Below the pieces are notes generated by a model. That model had not been told where the DNA came from, searched no databases, and was given only the letters and a program-made list of their open reading frames with translations. From Xanthobacter tagetidis (lineage in GTDB: Bacteria; Pseudomonadota; Alphaproteobacteria; Rhizobiales; Xanthobacteraceae): a stretch of 64,000 nucleotides of DNA. Every line of letters begins with the position of its first letter. The first letter of the stretch is position 1. Shown here in pieces: positions 10,681 to 20,550 of this stretch. The position numbers were made by a program, and so were the translations under genes. The stretch is from the NCBI RefSeq assembly GCF_003667445.1, contig NZ_RCTF01000005.1, positions 124,001-188,000 on the forward strand. Reading direction: 5' to 3'.

Positions 10681-11841
10681 ATGATTTCGGCTTCCCTGTT
10701 CACCGCATTCGCGCTCATGACCGCCGCGGCGGCGCTCGCCGTCCTGTGGCCGCTCGGCCGCACCCGCGCGCTCAAGGGGGCGCGCGAGGCCGATCTTGCG
10801 GTCTATCGCGATCAATTGGCCGAGATCGGCCGCGACCGGGAGAGCGGCCGGCTGCCGCCCGAGCAGGCCGAGGCGGCGCGCATCGAAGTGGCCCGCCGCA
10901 TCCTGGCGGCGGATGCCGGGCGAGAGACCGTGGCCGACCCGGCCGCCGCGCCCGCGACCTGGCGGCGGCGGGCGGCGGCGGTGGCGGCGCTGATCCTCAT
11001 TCCGGCCGGTGCTGCGGGCCTTTATGGCGCGCTCGGCTCGCCCGAAATTCCCGGGGCGCCCCTCGCGGAGCGCCTCGCCGCGCCACCGGACCGCGGCGAC
11101 ATTGCCATCCTGGTGCGGCGCGTGGAGGACCACCTCGCCCAGAACCCCAACGACGGCAACGGCTACGAGATCCTGGCCCCGGTCTATCTGCGGCTCGGCC
11201 GGCCGGACGATGCCGCCCGGGCCATCGGCGAGGCGATCCGCATCCTCGGCCCCACCGCCGAGCGCCATTCGGCGCGCGGCGAGGCGCTGGTGGTGGCCGG
11301 CAACGGCCTCGTTTCCGCCGATGCGCAGCGCGCCTTCAAGGCCGCGCTCGCGCTCGATCCGAAGGAGCCGCGCGCGCTGTTCTTCAGCGGCGTCGCCGCC
11401 GAGCAGGACGGCCGCCCGGCGCAGGCGGCGGCCATCTTCCGCCGCCTGGCCGCCGAGGCGCCGGCCGGCGCGCCCTATCTGCCCATGGTCAGGGCCGCGC
11501 TCGCCCGCGCCGAGGCCGAGGCGGGTCCCGGTGCGGCGCCGGCAGCGGCAGCCCCGGCCGCGCCCGGCCCGTCCGCGGCCGACGTCCAGGCCGCCGCCGC
11601 GATGTCGGCCCAGGACCGTTCCGCCATGGTGCGCGGCATGGTGGACCGCCTGGAGGCGCGCCTCACCGAGGACCCGAACGACCTCGACGGCTGGCTCAGG
11701 CTCGCCCGCGCCTTCACCGTGCTCGGGGAAACCGACAAGGCCCAGGGCGCGATCAAGGCCGCGCGCGCGGCATTCAAGGACAATCAGGAGGCGCTCGGCC
11801 GCATCGATGCGGCGGAGAAAGACCTCGCCAGGGGAGGGTAG
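10681..11841 (+). CDS. ccmI: Cytochrome c maturation protein CcmI (CycH)
   Basis: Apocytochrome c chaperone of the System I maturation pathway. The 386-residue protein has an N-terminal membrane helix, a cytoplasmic loop with the family signature [12 protein letters not shown] (about residues 40-52), a second helix near 98-120, and a periplasmic TPR domain (paired helices such as [19 protein letters not shown] and [18 protein letters not shown]). The C-terminal TPR repeats follow a low-complexity Ala/Pro linker. It is first in the ccm operon; ccmE begins 2 bases after its stop. Confidence 0.93.
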   Translation: MISASLFTAFALMTAAAALAVLWPLGRTRALKGAREADLAVYRDQLAEIGRDRESGRLPPEQAEAARIEVARRILAADAGRETVADPAAAPATWRRRAAAVAALILIPAGAAGLYGALGSPEIPGAPLAERLAAPPDRGDIAILVRRVEDHLAQNPNDGNGYEILAPVYLRLGRPDDAARAIGEAIRILGPTAERHSARGEALVVAGNGLVSADAQRAFKAALALDPKEPRALFFSGVAAEQDGRPAQAAAIFRRLAAEAPAGAPYLPMVRAALARAEAEAGPGAAPAAAAPAAPGPSAADVQAAAAMSAQDRSAMVRGMVDRLEARLTEDPNDLDGWLRLARAFTVLGETDKAQGAIKAARAAFKDNQEALGRIDAAEKDLARGG

Positions 11842-11843
11842 AG

Positions 11844-12317
11844 ATGACGCGCAAGGGCCGTCGCCTCGTCATGATCGGCGCCGGGGTCGGCGTTCTCGGC
11901 CTTGCGGCCGCTTTGATCCTGTCGGCGCTCACCGACACCATCGTGTTCTTCCGCACGCCCACCGAGATCGCCGAGCAGCACATGGCGCCGGGCACCCGGC
12001 TGCGCATTGGCGGGCTGGTGGAGACCGGCAGCGTCGCCAAGGCCGGCACGCTGACCACCTTCGCCGTCACCGACGGCAATGCGGCGGTGAAGGTGGCCTA
12101 TTCCGGCATCCTGCCGGACCTGTTCCGCGAGGGGCAGGGCGTGGTGGCCGAGGGCGCGCTGCAGGCGGACGGCACCTTCAAGGCCGACAGCGTGCTCGCC
12201 AAGCACGACGAGCGCTACATGCCGCGCGAGGTGGCGGATGCGCTGAAAGCCCAGGGCGTGTGGAAGGAGGGCGACCCCGCCCCCGGCACCACACCCGCCC
12301 GCGCGCCGGGGAGCTGA
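11844..12317 (+). CDS. ccmE: Heme chaperone CcmE (CycJ)
   Basis: Periplasmic, membrane-anchored OB-fold protein that binds heme covalently and passes it to CcmF. The 157-residue product has an N-terminal anchor, [14 protein letters not shown] at the start of the OB fold, and the heme-binding histidine in [11 protein letters not shown]. The purine-rich GGGGAGGG lies just before ATG 11844, overlapping the end of ccmI. ccmF follows after 4 bases. Confidence 0.95.
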   Translation: MTRKGRRLVMIGAGVGVLGLAAALILSALTDTIVFFRTPTEIAEQHMAPGTRLRIGGLVETGSVAKAGTLTTFAVTDGNAAVKVAYSGILPDLFREGQGVVAEGALQADGTFKADSVLAKHDERYMPREVADALKAQGVWKEGDPAPGTTPARAPGS

Positions 12318-12321
12318 GCCC

Positions 12322-14319
12322 GTGATTGCAGAAATCGGGCAGTACGCCCTCATCCTCGCCCTCGTCCTCTCGCTGCTCCAGGTGGCGCTGCCCGGCTGGG
12401 GCGCGCTGAAGGGCGATCCCGTCCTGATGGGCACGGCGGGGCCGATCGCCTTCGCCCTGTTCGCCTTCATCGCGTTCTCGTTCGGCGCGCTGGTCCAGCT
12501 CTATCTCGCGTCGGACTTCACGGTCCTGAACGTGGTGGAGAACTCGCACTCCCAGATGCCGCTGATCTACAAGATCACGTCCACCTGGGGGAACCACGAG
12601 GGCTCCATGCTCCTGTGGGTTCTGGTGCTCGGCCTGTTCGGCGCGCTGGTGGCGCTGTTCGGCACCAACCTGCCGGACCGGCTGAAGGCGCTGGTGCTGG
12701 CGGTGCAGGGGTCGATCGCCACCGCCTTCCTGGCGTTCGTCATCTTCACCTCCAACCCGTTCCTGCGCCTCGTGCCGCCGCCGGGCGAAGGACGCGACCT
12801 CAACCCGATCCTGCAGGACCCCGGCCTCGCCATCCACCCGCCGCTGCTCTATCTCGGCTATGTCGGGCTCTCGGTGTCGTTCTCGTTCGCGGTCGCGGCG
12901 CTGATCGAGGGGCGCATCGACGCCGCCTGGGCCCGCTGGACGCGGCCCTGGACGCTCGCCGCCTGGGTGTTCCTCACGCTCGGCATCGCCATGGGCTCCT
13001 ACTGGGCCTATTACGAGCTCGGCTGGGGCGGCTGGTGGTTCTGGGACCCGGTGGAGAACGCCTCGCTGATGCCGTGGCTCGCGGCCACCGCGTTGCTGCA
13101 CTCCGCCGTGGTGATGGAGAAGCGCGACGCGCTCAAGGTGTGGACGGTGCTGCTCGCCATCCTCGCCTTCTCGCTGTCCCTGGTGGGCACCTTCCTGGTG
13201 CGCTCGGGCGTGCTGACCTCGGTGCACGCCTTCGCCACCGATCCGGCGCGCGGCGTCTTCATTCTCGGCATCCTCACCTTCTTCATCGCCGGCTCGCTGG
13301 CGCTGTTCGCGCTGCGTGCCTCCGAGCTCAGGCAGGGCGGCATCTTCGCGCCGGTGTCGCGCGAGGGCGCGCTGGTGTTCAACAACCTGTTCCTCACCGC
13401 CGCCACCTTCTCGGTGCTGGTGGGCACGCTCTATCCGCTGGCGCTTGAAGCGGCGACTGGCGCCAAGATCACGGTCGGCCCGCCTTACTTCAACCTGGTG
13501 TTCGGCGGGCTGATGCTGCCGCTCGTGTTCGCCATGCCGTTCGGCCCGCTGCTCGCCTGGAAGCGCGGCGATCTTCTCGGCGTCGCCCAGCGGCTGATGC
13601 TGGCGGCGGGGCTCGCCGTGGTGGCGGCCGTGGTGATCGCCGCCGCGGCCGACGGCAGTTCCGTGTTCGCGCCGGTCGGCATCGCGCTTGCCTGCTTCGT
13701 CATTATCGGCGCTCTGACCGACCTCGCCGAGCGTGCCGGCCTCGGCAAGGTCAGCGCGAAAGTGTCGCTCCGGCGCCTCGCCGGCGTGCCGCGCTCGGGC
13801 TACGGCACGGCCATCGCCCATATGGGCGTCGGGCTGTGCCTGCTCGGCATCGTCTGCGAAGCCTCCTGGAGCACCGAGACCATCGCCTCAATCCGGGTGG
13901 GCGACAGCCTCAAGGTGGGCACGCGCACGCTCACGCTGGAGCGCATGGAGAACCGCACCGGTCCGAACTTCCGCGCCCGCGTCGCCGTGTTCGCGATCCG
14001 CGAGGGCGCGGTGGCGAAGGGCACGCTTGAAGCGTCGCGGCGCACCTTCGCCGCGCGCCAGATGGGCACCACCGAGGCCGGCATCCGCACATACGGGCTG
14101 AGCCAGCTCTATGTGAGCGTCGCCGAGGAGACGGCCGACGGGCACGTCTCGGTGCGCGCCTCCTACAAGCCGCGGGTGCTGCTGATCTGGCTCGGCGCGG
14201 TGGTGATGGCGATCGGCGGCGCGCTCTCGCTCACCGACCGGCGCCTGAGGGTGGGCGCGCCCAAGCCCGCCGCCCGCCGCCCCGCCAAGCCGGAGCCCCG
14301 GCCGGTGCCTGCGGAGTGA
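12322..14319 (+). CDS. ccmF: Heme lyase subunit CcmF (CycK)
   Basis: Polytopic inner-membrane protein that carries out heme ligation to apocytochrome c together with CcmH. The 665-residue length is typical. The WWD signature is clear in WGGWWFWDPVENASLMPWL (near residues 234-252), and TWGNHEGSMLLW and HPPLLYLGYVG carry conserved motifs. It starts with GTG at 12322, preceded by GGGGAG. The next normal ccm gene, ccmH, is displaced by about 480 bases because a DUF4258/DUF2283 pair lies between them. Confidence 0.95.
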   Translation: MIAEIGQYALILALVLSLLQVALPGWGALKGDPVLMGTAGPIAFALFAFIAFSFGALVQLYLASDFTVLNVVENSHSQMPLIYKITSTWGNHEGSMLLWVLVLGLFGALVALFGTNLPDRLKALVLAVQGSIATAFLAFVIFTSNPFLRLVPPPGEGRDLNPILQDPGLAIHPPLLYLGYVGLSVSFSFAVAALIEGRIDAAWARWTRPWTLAAWVFLTLGIAMGSYWAYYELGWGGWWFWDPVENASLMPWLAATALLHSAVVMEKRDALKVWTVLLAILAFSLSLVGTFLVRSGVLTSVHAFATDPARGVFILGILTFFIAGSLALFALRASELRQGGIFAPVSREGALVFNNLFLTAATFSVLVGTLYPLALEAATGAKITVGPPYFNLVFGGLMLPLVFAMPFGPLLAWKRGDLLGVAQRLMLAAGLAVVAAVVIAAAADGSSVFAPVGIALACFVIIGALTDLAERAGLGKVSAKVSLRRLAGVPRSGYGTAIAHMGVGLCLLGIVCEASWSTETIASIRVGDSLKVGTRTLTLERMENRTGPNFRARVAVFAIREGAVAKGTLEASRRTFAARQMGTTEAGIRTYGLSQLYVSVAEETADGHVSVRASYKPRVLLIWLGAVVMAIGGALSLTDRRLRVGAPKPAARRPAKPEPRPVPAE

Positions 14320-14324
14320 GCGGC

Positions 14325-14580
14325 ATGCCGCGGCCGCTGGTGCTGTCGCCGCATGCTCAAGTGGCCTTGACAGAGCGGTCCATCGATCGCGCGTGGGTGG
14401 AAGACACCCTTGCGGCACCCGATCGGACCGCGCCCGACCCCGCCGGCGCGGACATCTGGCGCGCCTACAGGGCCCATAATGGCGAACGGCGCACGGGTGC
14501 TTCGCGTGGTATATCAAGACGAGGGAGCCGAAGTGCGGGTGACTATCGCCTTTTTCGATCGTGGAGCGCGACGGCCATGA
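14325..14580 (+). pseudogene. DUF4258-like gene broken by a one-base insertion
   Basis: Reading from ATG 14325 gives PRPLVLSPHAQVALTERSI and on to ADIWRAYRAH, which resembles DUF4258, a BrnT-like presumed toxin fold. In this frame the sequence then degenerates. In the +1 frame from about 14479 the expected C-terminal half appears ([24 protein letters not shown]), ending at TGA 14578-14580. Removing one C from the run at 14473-14475 restores one continuous protein of about 85 residues. Either the gene is inactivated or the base is a sequencing error. It overlaps the next gene by ATGA. Confidence 0.72.
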
Positions 14581-14804
14581 CCACACCCAGGAATCCGCCC
14601 AGCGTACCCGCCATGACAGCCGATTACGATCGCGAGTCCGACGCCATGTTCGTACGCTTCGCCGACGGCACGATCGTGGAGAGCGAGGAGGTCGCCGACG
14701 GCGTCGTGCTCGATTTCGACACCGCGGGCCGCATCGTCGCCCTGGAGCTGCTCGGCGCGAGCAAGCGTTTGGCGCCCGGCGCGGTGCCGGAGGCCGCCGA
14801 ATGA
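14577..14804 (+). CDS. DUF2283 small protein
   Basis: 75-residue cytoplasmic protein. The core matches DUF2283: [15 protein letters not shown], then [27 protein letters not shown]2283 and DUF4258 genes are often neighbours, and toxin-antitoxin function has been suggested by analogy to BrnT, but I cannot show it here. Start ATG 14577 overlaps the DUF4258 stop (ATGA), and its own stop overlaps the ccmH start (ATGA), so it is translationally linked into the ccm operon. An internal ATG ([10 protein letters not shown]) could be an alternative start. Confidence 0.75.
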   Translation: MTTPRNPPSVPAMTADYDRESDAMFVRFADGTIVESEEVADGVVLDFDTAGRIVALELLGASKRLAPGAVPEAAE

Positions 14805-15292
14805 TGCGCCGCCTCGCCGTCCTGCTCCTTCTCGCTTTCGCCGCCGCGCTCCCCGCCGCCCCCGCTTTGGCGGTGCAGCCGGACGAGATCCTCGGCGATC
14901 CGGTGCTGGAGAGCCGCGCCCGCGCGCTCTCGGCCGAACTGCGCTGCATGGTGTGCCAGAACCAGTCCATCGACGATTCCGACGCGCCGCTCGCCCGCGA
15001 CCTGCGCCTGATCGTGCGCGAGCGGCTGACGGCGGGAGACAGCGACCCGCAGGTGCTGGACTTCATGGTCCAGCGCTACGGCGAGTTCGTGCTGCTGCGT
15101 CCGCGCTTCTCCTGGCGCAACGCGCTGTTGTGGGGCGCGCCGGTGCTGGTGCTGGGGCTCGGCGCGCTGATCGCATTTGTCGCCCTGCGGCGCCGCGCCA
15201 CCGGTCCGGCGCCGCGCCTCTCGCCGGAGGAGGAGGCGCGCCTCGCCAGGCTCCTCGCCGAGGGCAAGGCCACCGAACCACCCAAGGGCTGA
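14801..15292 (+). CDS. ccmH: Cytochrome c maturation thiol oxidoreductase CcmH (CycL)
   Basis: Periplasm-facing protein that keeps the apocytochrome CXXCH thiols reduced for heme attachment. The 163-residue product has a signal/anchor peptide ([20 protein letters not shown]), the redox motif [19 protein letters not shown], and a C-terminal membrane helix around residues 105-125. It has the short, CcmH-only architecture that pairs with the separate ccmI. The start overlaps the DUF2283 stop. Confidence 0.94.
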   Translation: MMRRLAVLLLLAFAAALPAAPALAVQPDEILGDPVLESRARALSAELRCMVCQNQSIDDSDAPLARDLRLIVRERLTAGDSDPQVLDFMVQRYGEFVLLRPRFSWRNALLWGAPVLVLGLGALIAFVALRRRATGPAPRLSPEEEARLARLLAEGKATEPPKG

Positions 15293-15334
15293 TCCGCCAA
15301 CGTGCTGTCGGCCAACGCATTCTTCGAGGTCCCC

Positions 15335-16837
15335 ATGCCAGCCTATGCCGATCTTGCCGCCCACTTCGCGCGCGCCGCCGCGCTCGCCAATTCCATCGGC
15401 ATCCTGCAGTGGGACAGCGACACCATGATGCCGAAGGGCGCCGCCGAGACCCGCGCGGAAAGCCTGGCGCTGCTCCGGGTGCTGCACCACGGCATGGTGT
15501 GCGATCCGAAGGTCGGTGACCTGATCGCCGGCGCGGAGGCCGAGAGCGGCCTCGGCGACTGGGAGCGAGCGAACATCCGGGAAATCCGCCGGCTGTGGAC
15601 GGTGCAGACCGCGCTGCCGGCCGACCTCGTGGAGGCATCAAGCCGCGCCGTCTCGCGCTGCGAGATGGCCTGGCGCAAGGCGCGCGCGGAGGCGGACTTC
15701 CCCGCGCTCCTCCCGCTGCTCGCCGAGGTCCTCTCCCTCCAGCGCCAGATCGGCATCGTGAAGGGGGAGAAGCTCGGCCTCTCGCCCTATGATGCGCTGC
15801 TGAACGACTACGAGCCGGGCGGCCGCTCGGCGCGCATCGACGCGCTGTTCGACGACCTCGCGGCCTTCCTGCCCGGCTTCACGCAAGAAGTGCTTGAGGC
15901 GCAGGCGCGCCGGCCGGCGCCGCTGCCACTCCAGGGCCCGTTCCCGGTGGCGGCGCAGCGCGCGCTCGGGCTGGAAATGATGCAGGTGGTGGGGTTCGAT
16001 TTCGAGCGCGGCCGGCTCGACGTCTCCACCCATCCCTTCTGCGGCGGCGCCGACAACGACGTGCGCATCACCACGCGCTACGACGAGGCCGACTTCGCCC
16101 GCGCCCTCATGGGCGTGATGCACGAGACCGGCCATGCGCTCTATGAGCAGGGCCGGCCGCAGGCGATGGTGCACCAGCCGGTGGGCCAGGCGCGCAGCAT
16201 GAGCGTGCACGAGAGCCAGTCGCTTCTGATGGAGATGCAGGCCTGCCGCTCGCGCGAGTTCCTCGCCTTCGCCGCGCCGCGCATGCGGGCGGCGTTCGGC
16301 GGCGCCGGGCCGGCCTGGGAGGCGGACAACCTCTACAAGCTCTACACCCGGGTCGAGCGCGGCTTCATCCGGGTGGACGCGGACGAGGTGACCTATCCCG
16401 CCCACGTGATCCTGCGCTATCGGCTGGAAAAGGCGCTGATCGGCGATGAGATGCCGCTCGCCGAGTTGCCCGCCGCCTGGAATGCCGGCATGCGCGATCT
16501 GCTCGGCATCACGCCGCCGGACGACCGGGTGGGATGCCTCCAGGACATCCACTGGCCGAGCGGCGGCTGGGGCTATTTCCCCACCTACACGCTCGGCGCC
16601 ATGACGGCGGCCCAGCTGTTCGACGCCGCCCGCCGGGCGGTGCCGGAGATTCCCGGCGCGATCGCGCGCGGCGACTTCGCGCCGCTGCTCGCCTGGCTGC
16701 GGGAGAACGTGCACAGCCAGGGCTCGCTGCTGGAGACCGACGACCTGCTCACCCGCGCCACCGGCCGGCCGCTCGACGCCTCCGTCTTCAAGGCCCACCT
16801 GCTGCGCCGCTACGGCAGCGAGGCGACCGCGCACTGA
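15335..16837 (+). CDS. M32 family metallo-carboxypeptidase (carboxypeptidase Taq type)
   Basis: Cytoplasmic zinc carboxypeptidase, 500 residues, the usual family length. The zinc motif HETGHALYEQG (HExxH) and the downstream M32 signature VHESQSLLMEMQ are both intact. The N-terminal ILQWDSDTMMPKG is also characteristic. I chose ATG 15335 because GAGGT lies 5 bases upstream; a GTG at 15302 has no ribosome site. It is only 42 bases after ccmH but not functionally related to it. Confidence 0.93.
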   Translation: MPAYADLAAHFARAAALANSIGILQWDSDTMMPKGAAETRAESLALLRVLHHGMVCDPKVGDLIAGAEAESGLGDWERANIREIRRLWTVQTALPADLVEASSRAVSRCEMAWRKARAEADFPALLPLLAEVLSLQRQIGIVKGEKLGLSPYDALLNDYEPGGRSARIDALFDDLAAFLPGFTQEVLEAQARRPAPLPLQGPFPVAAQRALGLEMMQVVGFDFERGRLDVSTHPFCGGADNDVRITTRYDEADFARALMGVMHETGHALYEQGRPQAMVHQPVGQARSMSVHESQSLLMEMQACRSREFLAFAAPRMRAAFGGAGPAWEADNLYKLYTRVERGFIRVDADEVTYPAHVILRYRLEKALIGDEMPLAELPAAWNAGMRDLLGITPPDDRVGCLQDIHWPSGGWGYFPTYTLGAMTAAQLFDAARRAVPEIPGAIARGDFAPLLAWLRENVHSQGSLLETDDLLTRATGRPLDASVFKAHLLRRYGSEATAH

Positions 16838-16841
16838 GGCG

Positions 16842-16905
16842 GCGCCAAGGGTCAGCGCCCAAGGGTTAGCGCCCAAGGGTTAGCGCCCAAGGGTCAGCCC
16901 CCACG
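16842..16905. repeat. Short tandem repeat, 14-base period
   Basis: Four to five consecutive copies of a unit close to GCGCCCAAGGGTTA (variants end TCA or begin GCCCCCACGGG) right after the carboxypeptidase stop. Not coding in any sensible frame. Its role is unknown. Confidence 0.8.
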
Positions 16906-16983
16906 GGCGCGGCGCCGGCCCGCGATGTTTACGCTAGGGAAGATATGGTCGTCGGGCCAAGCGCGGCAGGCTTCGGGCGGCGC

Positions 16984-17829
16984 TCAGCGGTTCTGCTGAG
17001 CCTGCGAAACGTGGTCGCGCAATTCCTGCAGCGAGGCGAAACGCACCACGCCGTCCGGCAACTCGGCCTGGATCGAGCCGTCGGAATAGAGCGTATAGGC
17101 CATGCCGCCGACGATGCCGGACTTCAGGATGCGCGGCTCATCCGCCCCCTCCGCGCGGCGGGCGGCGGGCGACGCCGGCGCTGGACGCGGCGCGGGAGCC
17201 GCCTTACCGCCCGGTGCCTCGTAGCGCGACCGCGGTCCCGGACGCGGGTCGGCGCGCGGCTCGGGACGCGGCTCGGGACGTGATGCGGCGCGGGTCTCGG
17301 TCTCAACCCGGCGCTCCAGCCGCTGGCGCCGCGCTTCGAGCATGGGGTCGGCGGCGCGCTCCTCGCCCGCCGACCGTTCGTCCGTGCGGGTGGGACGCGG
17401 CGCCTGAAGCGCCCGCGGCGGGGACGAGGACGGCGCCGCGGCCTCGGCCTCGTCCTGCTCCTTGTCTTCCCCCTCCCCTTCCGGCGCCCCAAGGTCGTCA
17501 GTGGTCGGACGCGGCGCAGCGCCGAGGCGCCCGCGCACCGCAGGCGCAGCCGGCACCACGGGGGCGGGCTGCGCCGAAACCTCGCCGGCGACGGGACGGA
17601 CATTGACCTCGATGCCGCTCAGTCCGGCTTCTATGCGGGCAGAAAGGCGCTCAAGCTGGCGCAGCACCAGGCCCATGGCCGTGATGACGAAGCCGCCCGA
17701 GGCCGCCACCGCCCCGGTGGTGATGAGCGTGTTGCCGATGCTGGAGACAAAGACGATCGCCCCAAGCCCGATGACTGACAGGCCTGCAAGGGCGATCAGC
17801 ACCCCCAGTAGCACCAGGAACCACCACAT
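16984..17829 (-). CDS. Conserved hypothetical membrane-anchored protein
   Basis: 281 residues, unrecognised by function. The N-terminus has two closely spaced hydrophobic helices (about residues 2-26 and 33-58). A long Pro/Arg/Glu-rich, probably disordered middle runs to about residue 225. The C-terminus is a compact segment: ILKSGIVGGMAYTLYSDGSI, then ELPDGVVRFASLQELRDHV. That C-terminal block looks like a conserved domain of Hyphomicrobiales membrane proteins, recalled rather than searched. It is convergent with the carboxypeptidase and divergent from sodB. Confidence 0.7.
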   Translation of the reverse strand: MWWFLVLLGVLIALAGLSVIGLGAIVFVSSIGNTLITTGAVAASGGFVITAMGLVLRQLERLSARIEAGLSGIEVNVRPVAGEVSAQPAPVVPAAPAVRGRLGAAPRPTTDDLGAPEGEGEDKEQDEAEAAAPSSSPPRALQAPRPTRTDERSAGEERAADPMLEARRQRLERRVETETRAASRPEPRPEPRADPRPGPRSRYEAPGGKAAPAPRPAPASPAARRAEGADEPRILKSGIVGGMAYTLYSDGSIQAELPDGVVRFASLQELRDHVSQAQQNR

Positions 17830-18042
17830 CTTGCTACTCCACTACGCCTTGCCGGACCGGCGGAAGAAGGGCCGTGCGGCCCCGGTTCCGATCACGCCTG
17901 AATTTCGACGGCACCACGGTTGTTTGAAGGCGGCCCCAGCCCTATCTAGTTGGCAGCTCGGACGTTCCCGATGCTCCCGGCCCGGTCCGGCGGCACGGCG
18001 CGGGGCCGGGCGCTAATGCCGGATCGATTGCGGAGATCGTTC

Positions 18043-18639
18043 ATGTCCTTCACGCTGCCCGACCTGCCTTACTCCTACGATGCCCTCGCCCCGTACATGT
18101 CGCGGGAAACCCTCGAGTATCACCACGACAAGCACCACCTCGCCTACGTCAATAATGGCAACAATCTCCTAAAGGGAACTGAATTTGAAGGAAAATCCCT
18201 GGAGGAGGTGGTGAAGGGGTCGTTCGGCAAGAACGTGCCGCTCTTCAACAACGCCGCCCAGCACTACAACCACGTGCTGTTCTGGCAGTGGATGAAGCCC
18301 AATGGTGGCGGCGCCATGCCCGGCGAGCTCGAGAAGAAGATCGCCGCGGACTTCGGCTCGGTGGACAAGTTCAAGGAGGACTTCGTCGCCGCCGGCGTCG
18401 GCCAGTTCGGCTCCGGCTGGGCCTGGCTTGCCCTGGTGGACGGCAAGCTCGCCATCACCAAGACGCCGAACGGCGAGAACCCGCTGGTGCATGGCGGCAC
18501 GCCGCTGCTGGGCGTCGACGTGTGGGAGCACTCCTACTACATCGACTATCGCAACCGTCGTCCGGACTACCTGAAGGCGTTTGTCGACCACCTCGTCAAC
18601 TGGGAATATGTTGCCGAGCTCTACGCCAAGGCTTCCTGA
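18043..18639 (+). CDS. sodB: Superoxide dismutase (Fe/Mn family)
   Basis: Cytoplasmic enzyme that dismutates superoxide. 198 residues. Metal ligands are in the expected places: H in YHHDKHHLAYVNN, H in AAQHYNHVLFW, and D and H in GVDVWEHSYYIDYRNRRPDYL. The sequence is closer to the SodB iron type, but Fe versus Mn cannot be settled by eye. ATG 18043 has GGAGA upstream at 18032. An in-frame upstream extension from 17950 lacks family similarity. A strong hairpin follows the stop. Confidence 0.95.
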   Translation: MSFTLPDLPYSYDALAPYMSRETLEYHHDKHHLAYVNNGNNLLKGTEFEGKSLEEVVKGSFGKNVPLFNNAAQHYNHVLFWQWMKPNGGGAMPGELEKKIAADFGSVDKFKEDFVAAGVGQFGSGWAWLALVDGKLAITKTPNGENPLVHGGTPLLGVDVWEHSYYIDYRNRRPDYLKAFVDHLVNWEYVAELYAKAS

Positions 18640-18654
18640 CCGCGGGGAAGGCCA

Positions 18655-18685
18655 GTCCCGTTTCCGCAACTTGCGGAAACGGGAC
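18655..18685 (+). terminator. Hairpin after sodB
   Basis: Near-perfect inverted repeat, GTCCCGTTTCCGCA and TGCGGAAACGGGAC arms around a 3-base loop, 15 bases after the sodB stop. There is no T-run, so it may act as an mRNA stabiliser or a weak terminator. Confidence 0.6.
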
Positions 18686-18900
18686 ACGGAACTGTCGCTG
18701 ACCTGCCATCATTCTAGGCGAAGCATGCCGGCACGTCGCCGGATGGAGATGTCACTGCTGGTTTTGTTTTGCAGTGCATCGTATAATTTTGTTGCAGTTT
18801 TCCAGTCGGCGATCTTAGCTGCTGAGCCTTCACGTTCCCGCGAGGTCCCGCCTCGTGATGCCGTCGAAGGCGATGCCCGCGTTCGAGGTCGCTCCGTATC

Positions 18901-20532
18901 ATGCCGTCCCCTGCCTGGAATTCCCTGCGCCGGCTTTCTAGCCACCCGGCGGATGCGATCGCGGCCGCGCTTGTGTGCGCACTTGCCGTACTCGGCTGCC
19001 TCACCTTCAGTGACTACGGACTGGGCTGGGACGACTTCACCCACTCCCAGTATGGCGAACTGCTGCTGAACTACTACCGGTCGCACTTCACCGACCGGGC
19101 GGCGTTCTCGTTCGTCAACCTCTTCTATTACGGCGGCGGCTTCGACCTGATCGCCGCCATGCTCGCCAAAATCCTGCCGCTGGAGCTGTTCGACGTGCGC
19201 CGCCTGCTCGGCGCGGTTGTCGGCATGATCGGCTTCGTGCTCGTCTGGCGCACCGGGCGCCGCATCGGCGGTCCGGTGGCCGGCCTCGCGGCGCTCTGCC
19301 TGCTCGCCGTCTGCCCGCTCTATTACGGGCAGATGTTCATGAACGCGAAGGACGCGCCGTTCGCCGTCACCATGCTGGGCGTGACCTACGCTCTGGTGCG
19401 CGCATTCGACGAGTATCCGCGTCCGTCGCCCTACACCGTCGCCGTATTCGGCGCGTGCATCGGGCTGGCGATCGGCGCCCGCGTGCTCGGCCTGCTGGCG
19501 GGCGCGAACCTCGTGCTGGCGCTCGCCGTTCTGTTCATCATCGAGGCGCGGCGCCGGGGCATCGGCCAGGCGGCGCAGCGCGGCACCGGCTTCATCGCCC
19601 TGCTCGCGCTCGGCCTGCCGCTCGGCTACTTCATGCTGGCGCTGGTCTGGCCCTGGGCCGTGGTGGAGCCGACCAATCCCCTCGTCGCCCTGAAATACTA
19701 TTCGCACTTCTGGGAAGTGCCCTGGCGCGAGATGTTCGAGGGCCAGGCCATCTCCGTGCCGGACATGCCGCGCCGCTACGTGCCGACGCTGTTCGCGCTG
19801 CAGATGCCGGAGATGTTCCTCGGCCTGTTCCTGGCCGGCGCTGGCTTCGCGGCGTTCCGCATCGTCCGCGGACAGGAGGCGCCGCAGGCGCGCGCGCGCT
19901 ACATGCTGCTGCTGTCGGCGGCGCTGGTGCCGATCGCGGTGGTGATGGCGACCCGCCCGGCCATGTACAACGGCATCCGCCACTTCGTCTTCGTCACCCC
20001 GGCCATGGCGCTCTTGGGCGGGCTTGCAGTGTCCGCGATCTGGAACGTCCTGGCGCGTGCGCCCGTGGCGGCGCGGGGCGCGGCGGCGGCCGCGTTCGCG
20101 CTCGGCATCGCGGCGCCGGCGAGCACCTTCCGCGACATTCACCCTTACGAATATACCTATTACAACAGCATCGTGGGCGGCGTGCGCGGCGCCGACGACA
20201 AGTTCATGATCGACTATTGGGGCCTCGCCTTCAAACAGGCGGCCGAGGCGCTCGACCAGTATGTGGAGACCCACCGCGGCCAGCTTCCCCAGGGCCGCAA
20301 GCTCAAGGTCGCGGTGTGCGGGCCGCTGCTCGCCGCCAAGGCCGAGTTCGGCCCGCAGTACGAATTGACCTATGACAGCAAGACCGCCGACCTGGCGCTG
20401 GTGCAGGGCGAATTCCACTGCGCCGACGTGAAGGCGCCGGTGCTGGTGGAAGTGGCCCGCGAAGGCGTGGTCTATGCCCGCGTCTACGATGTGCGCGGCC
20501 GGCAGGTGCAGAGCATCGTCGCCGGCCCATAG
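18901..20532 (+). CDS. Polytopic membrane glycosyltransferase, GT39/GT-C like
   Basis: 543 residues with about ten hydrophobic segments. The layout resembles dolichyl/undecaprenyl-phosphate-sugar-dependent GT-C enzymes: an early acidic loop LGWDDFTHSQYGE after the first helix carries the likely catalytic Asp pair, followed by alternating helices and a soluble C-terminal domain (ALDQYVETHRGQLPQGRKLK onward). It probably transfers a sugar from a lipid carrier at the periplasmic face; the acceptor is unknown. GAGG lies upstream of ATG 18901. Confidence 0.75.
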   Translation: MPSPAWNSLRRLSSHPADAIAAALVCALAVLGCLTFSDYGLGWDDFTHSQYGELLLNYYRSHFTDRAAFSFVNLFYYGGGFDLIAAMLAKILPLELFDVRRLLGAVVGMIGFVLVWRTGRRIGGPVAGLAALCLLAVCPLYYGQMFMNAKDAPFAVTMLGVTYALVRAFDEYPRPSPYTVAVFGACIGLAIGARVLGLLAGANLVLALAVLFIIEARRRGIGQAAQRGTGFIALLALGLPLGYFMLALVWPWAVVEPTNPLVALKYYSHFWEVPWREMFEGQAISVPDMPRRYVPTLFALQMPEMFLGLFLAGAGFAAFRIVRGQEAPQARARYMLLLSAALVPIAVVMATRPAMYNGIRHFVFVTPAMALLGGLAVSAIWNVLARAPVAARGAAAAAFALGIAAPASTFRDIHPYEYTYYNSIVGGVRGADDKFMIDYWGLAFKQAAEALDQYVETHRGQLPQGRKLKVAVCGPLLAAKAEFGPQYELTYDSKTADLALVQGEFHCADVKAPVLVEVAREGVVYARVYDVRGRQVQSIVAGP

Positions 20533-20550
20533 GCCGGATGGCCGCCCCGC

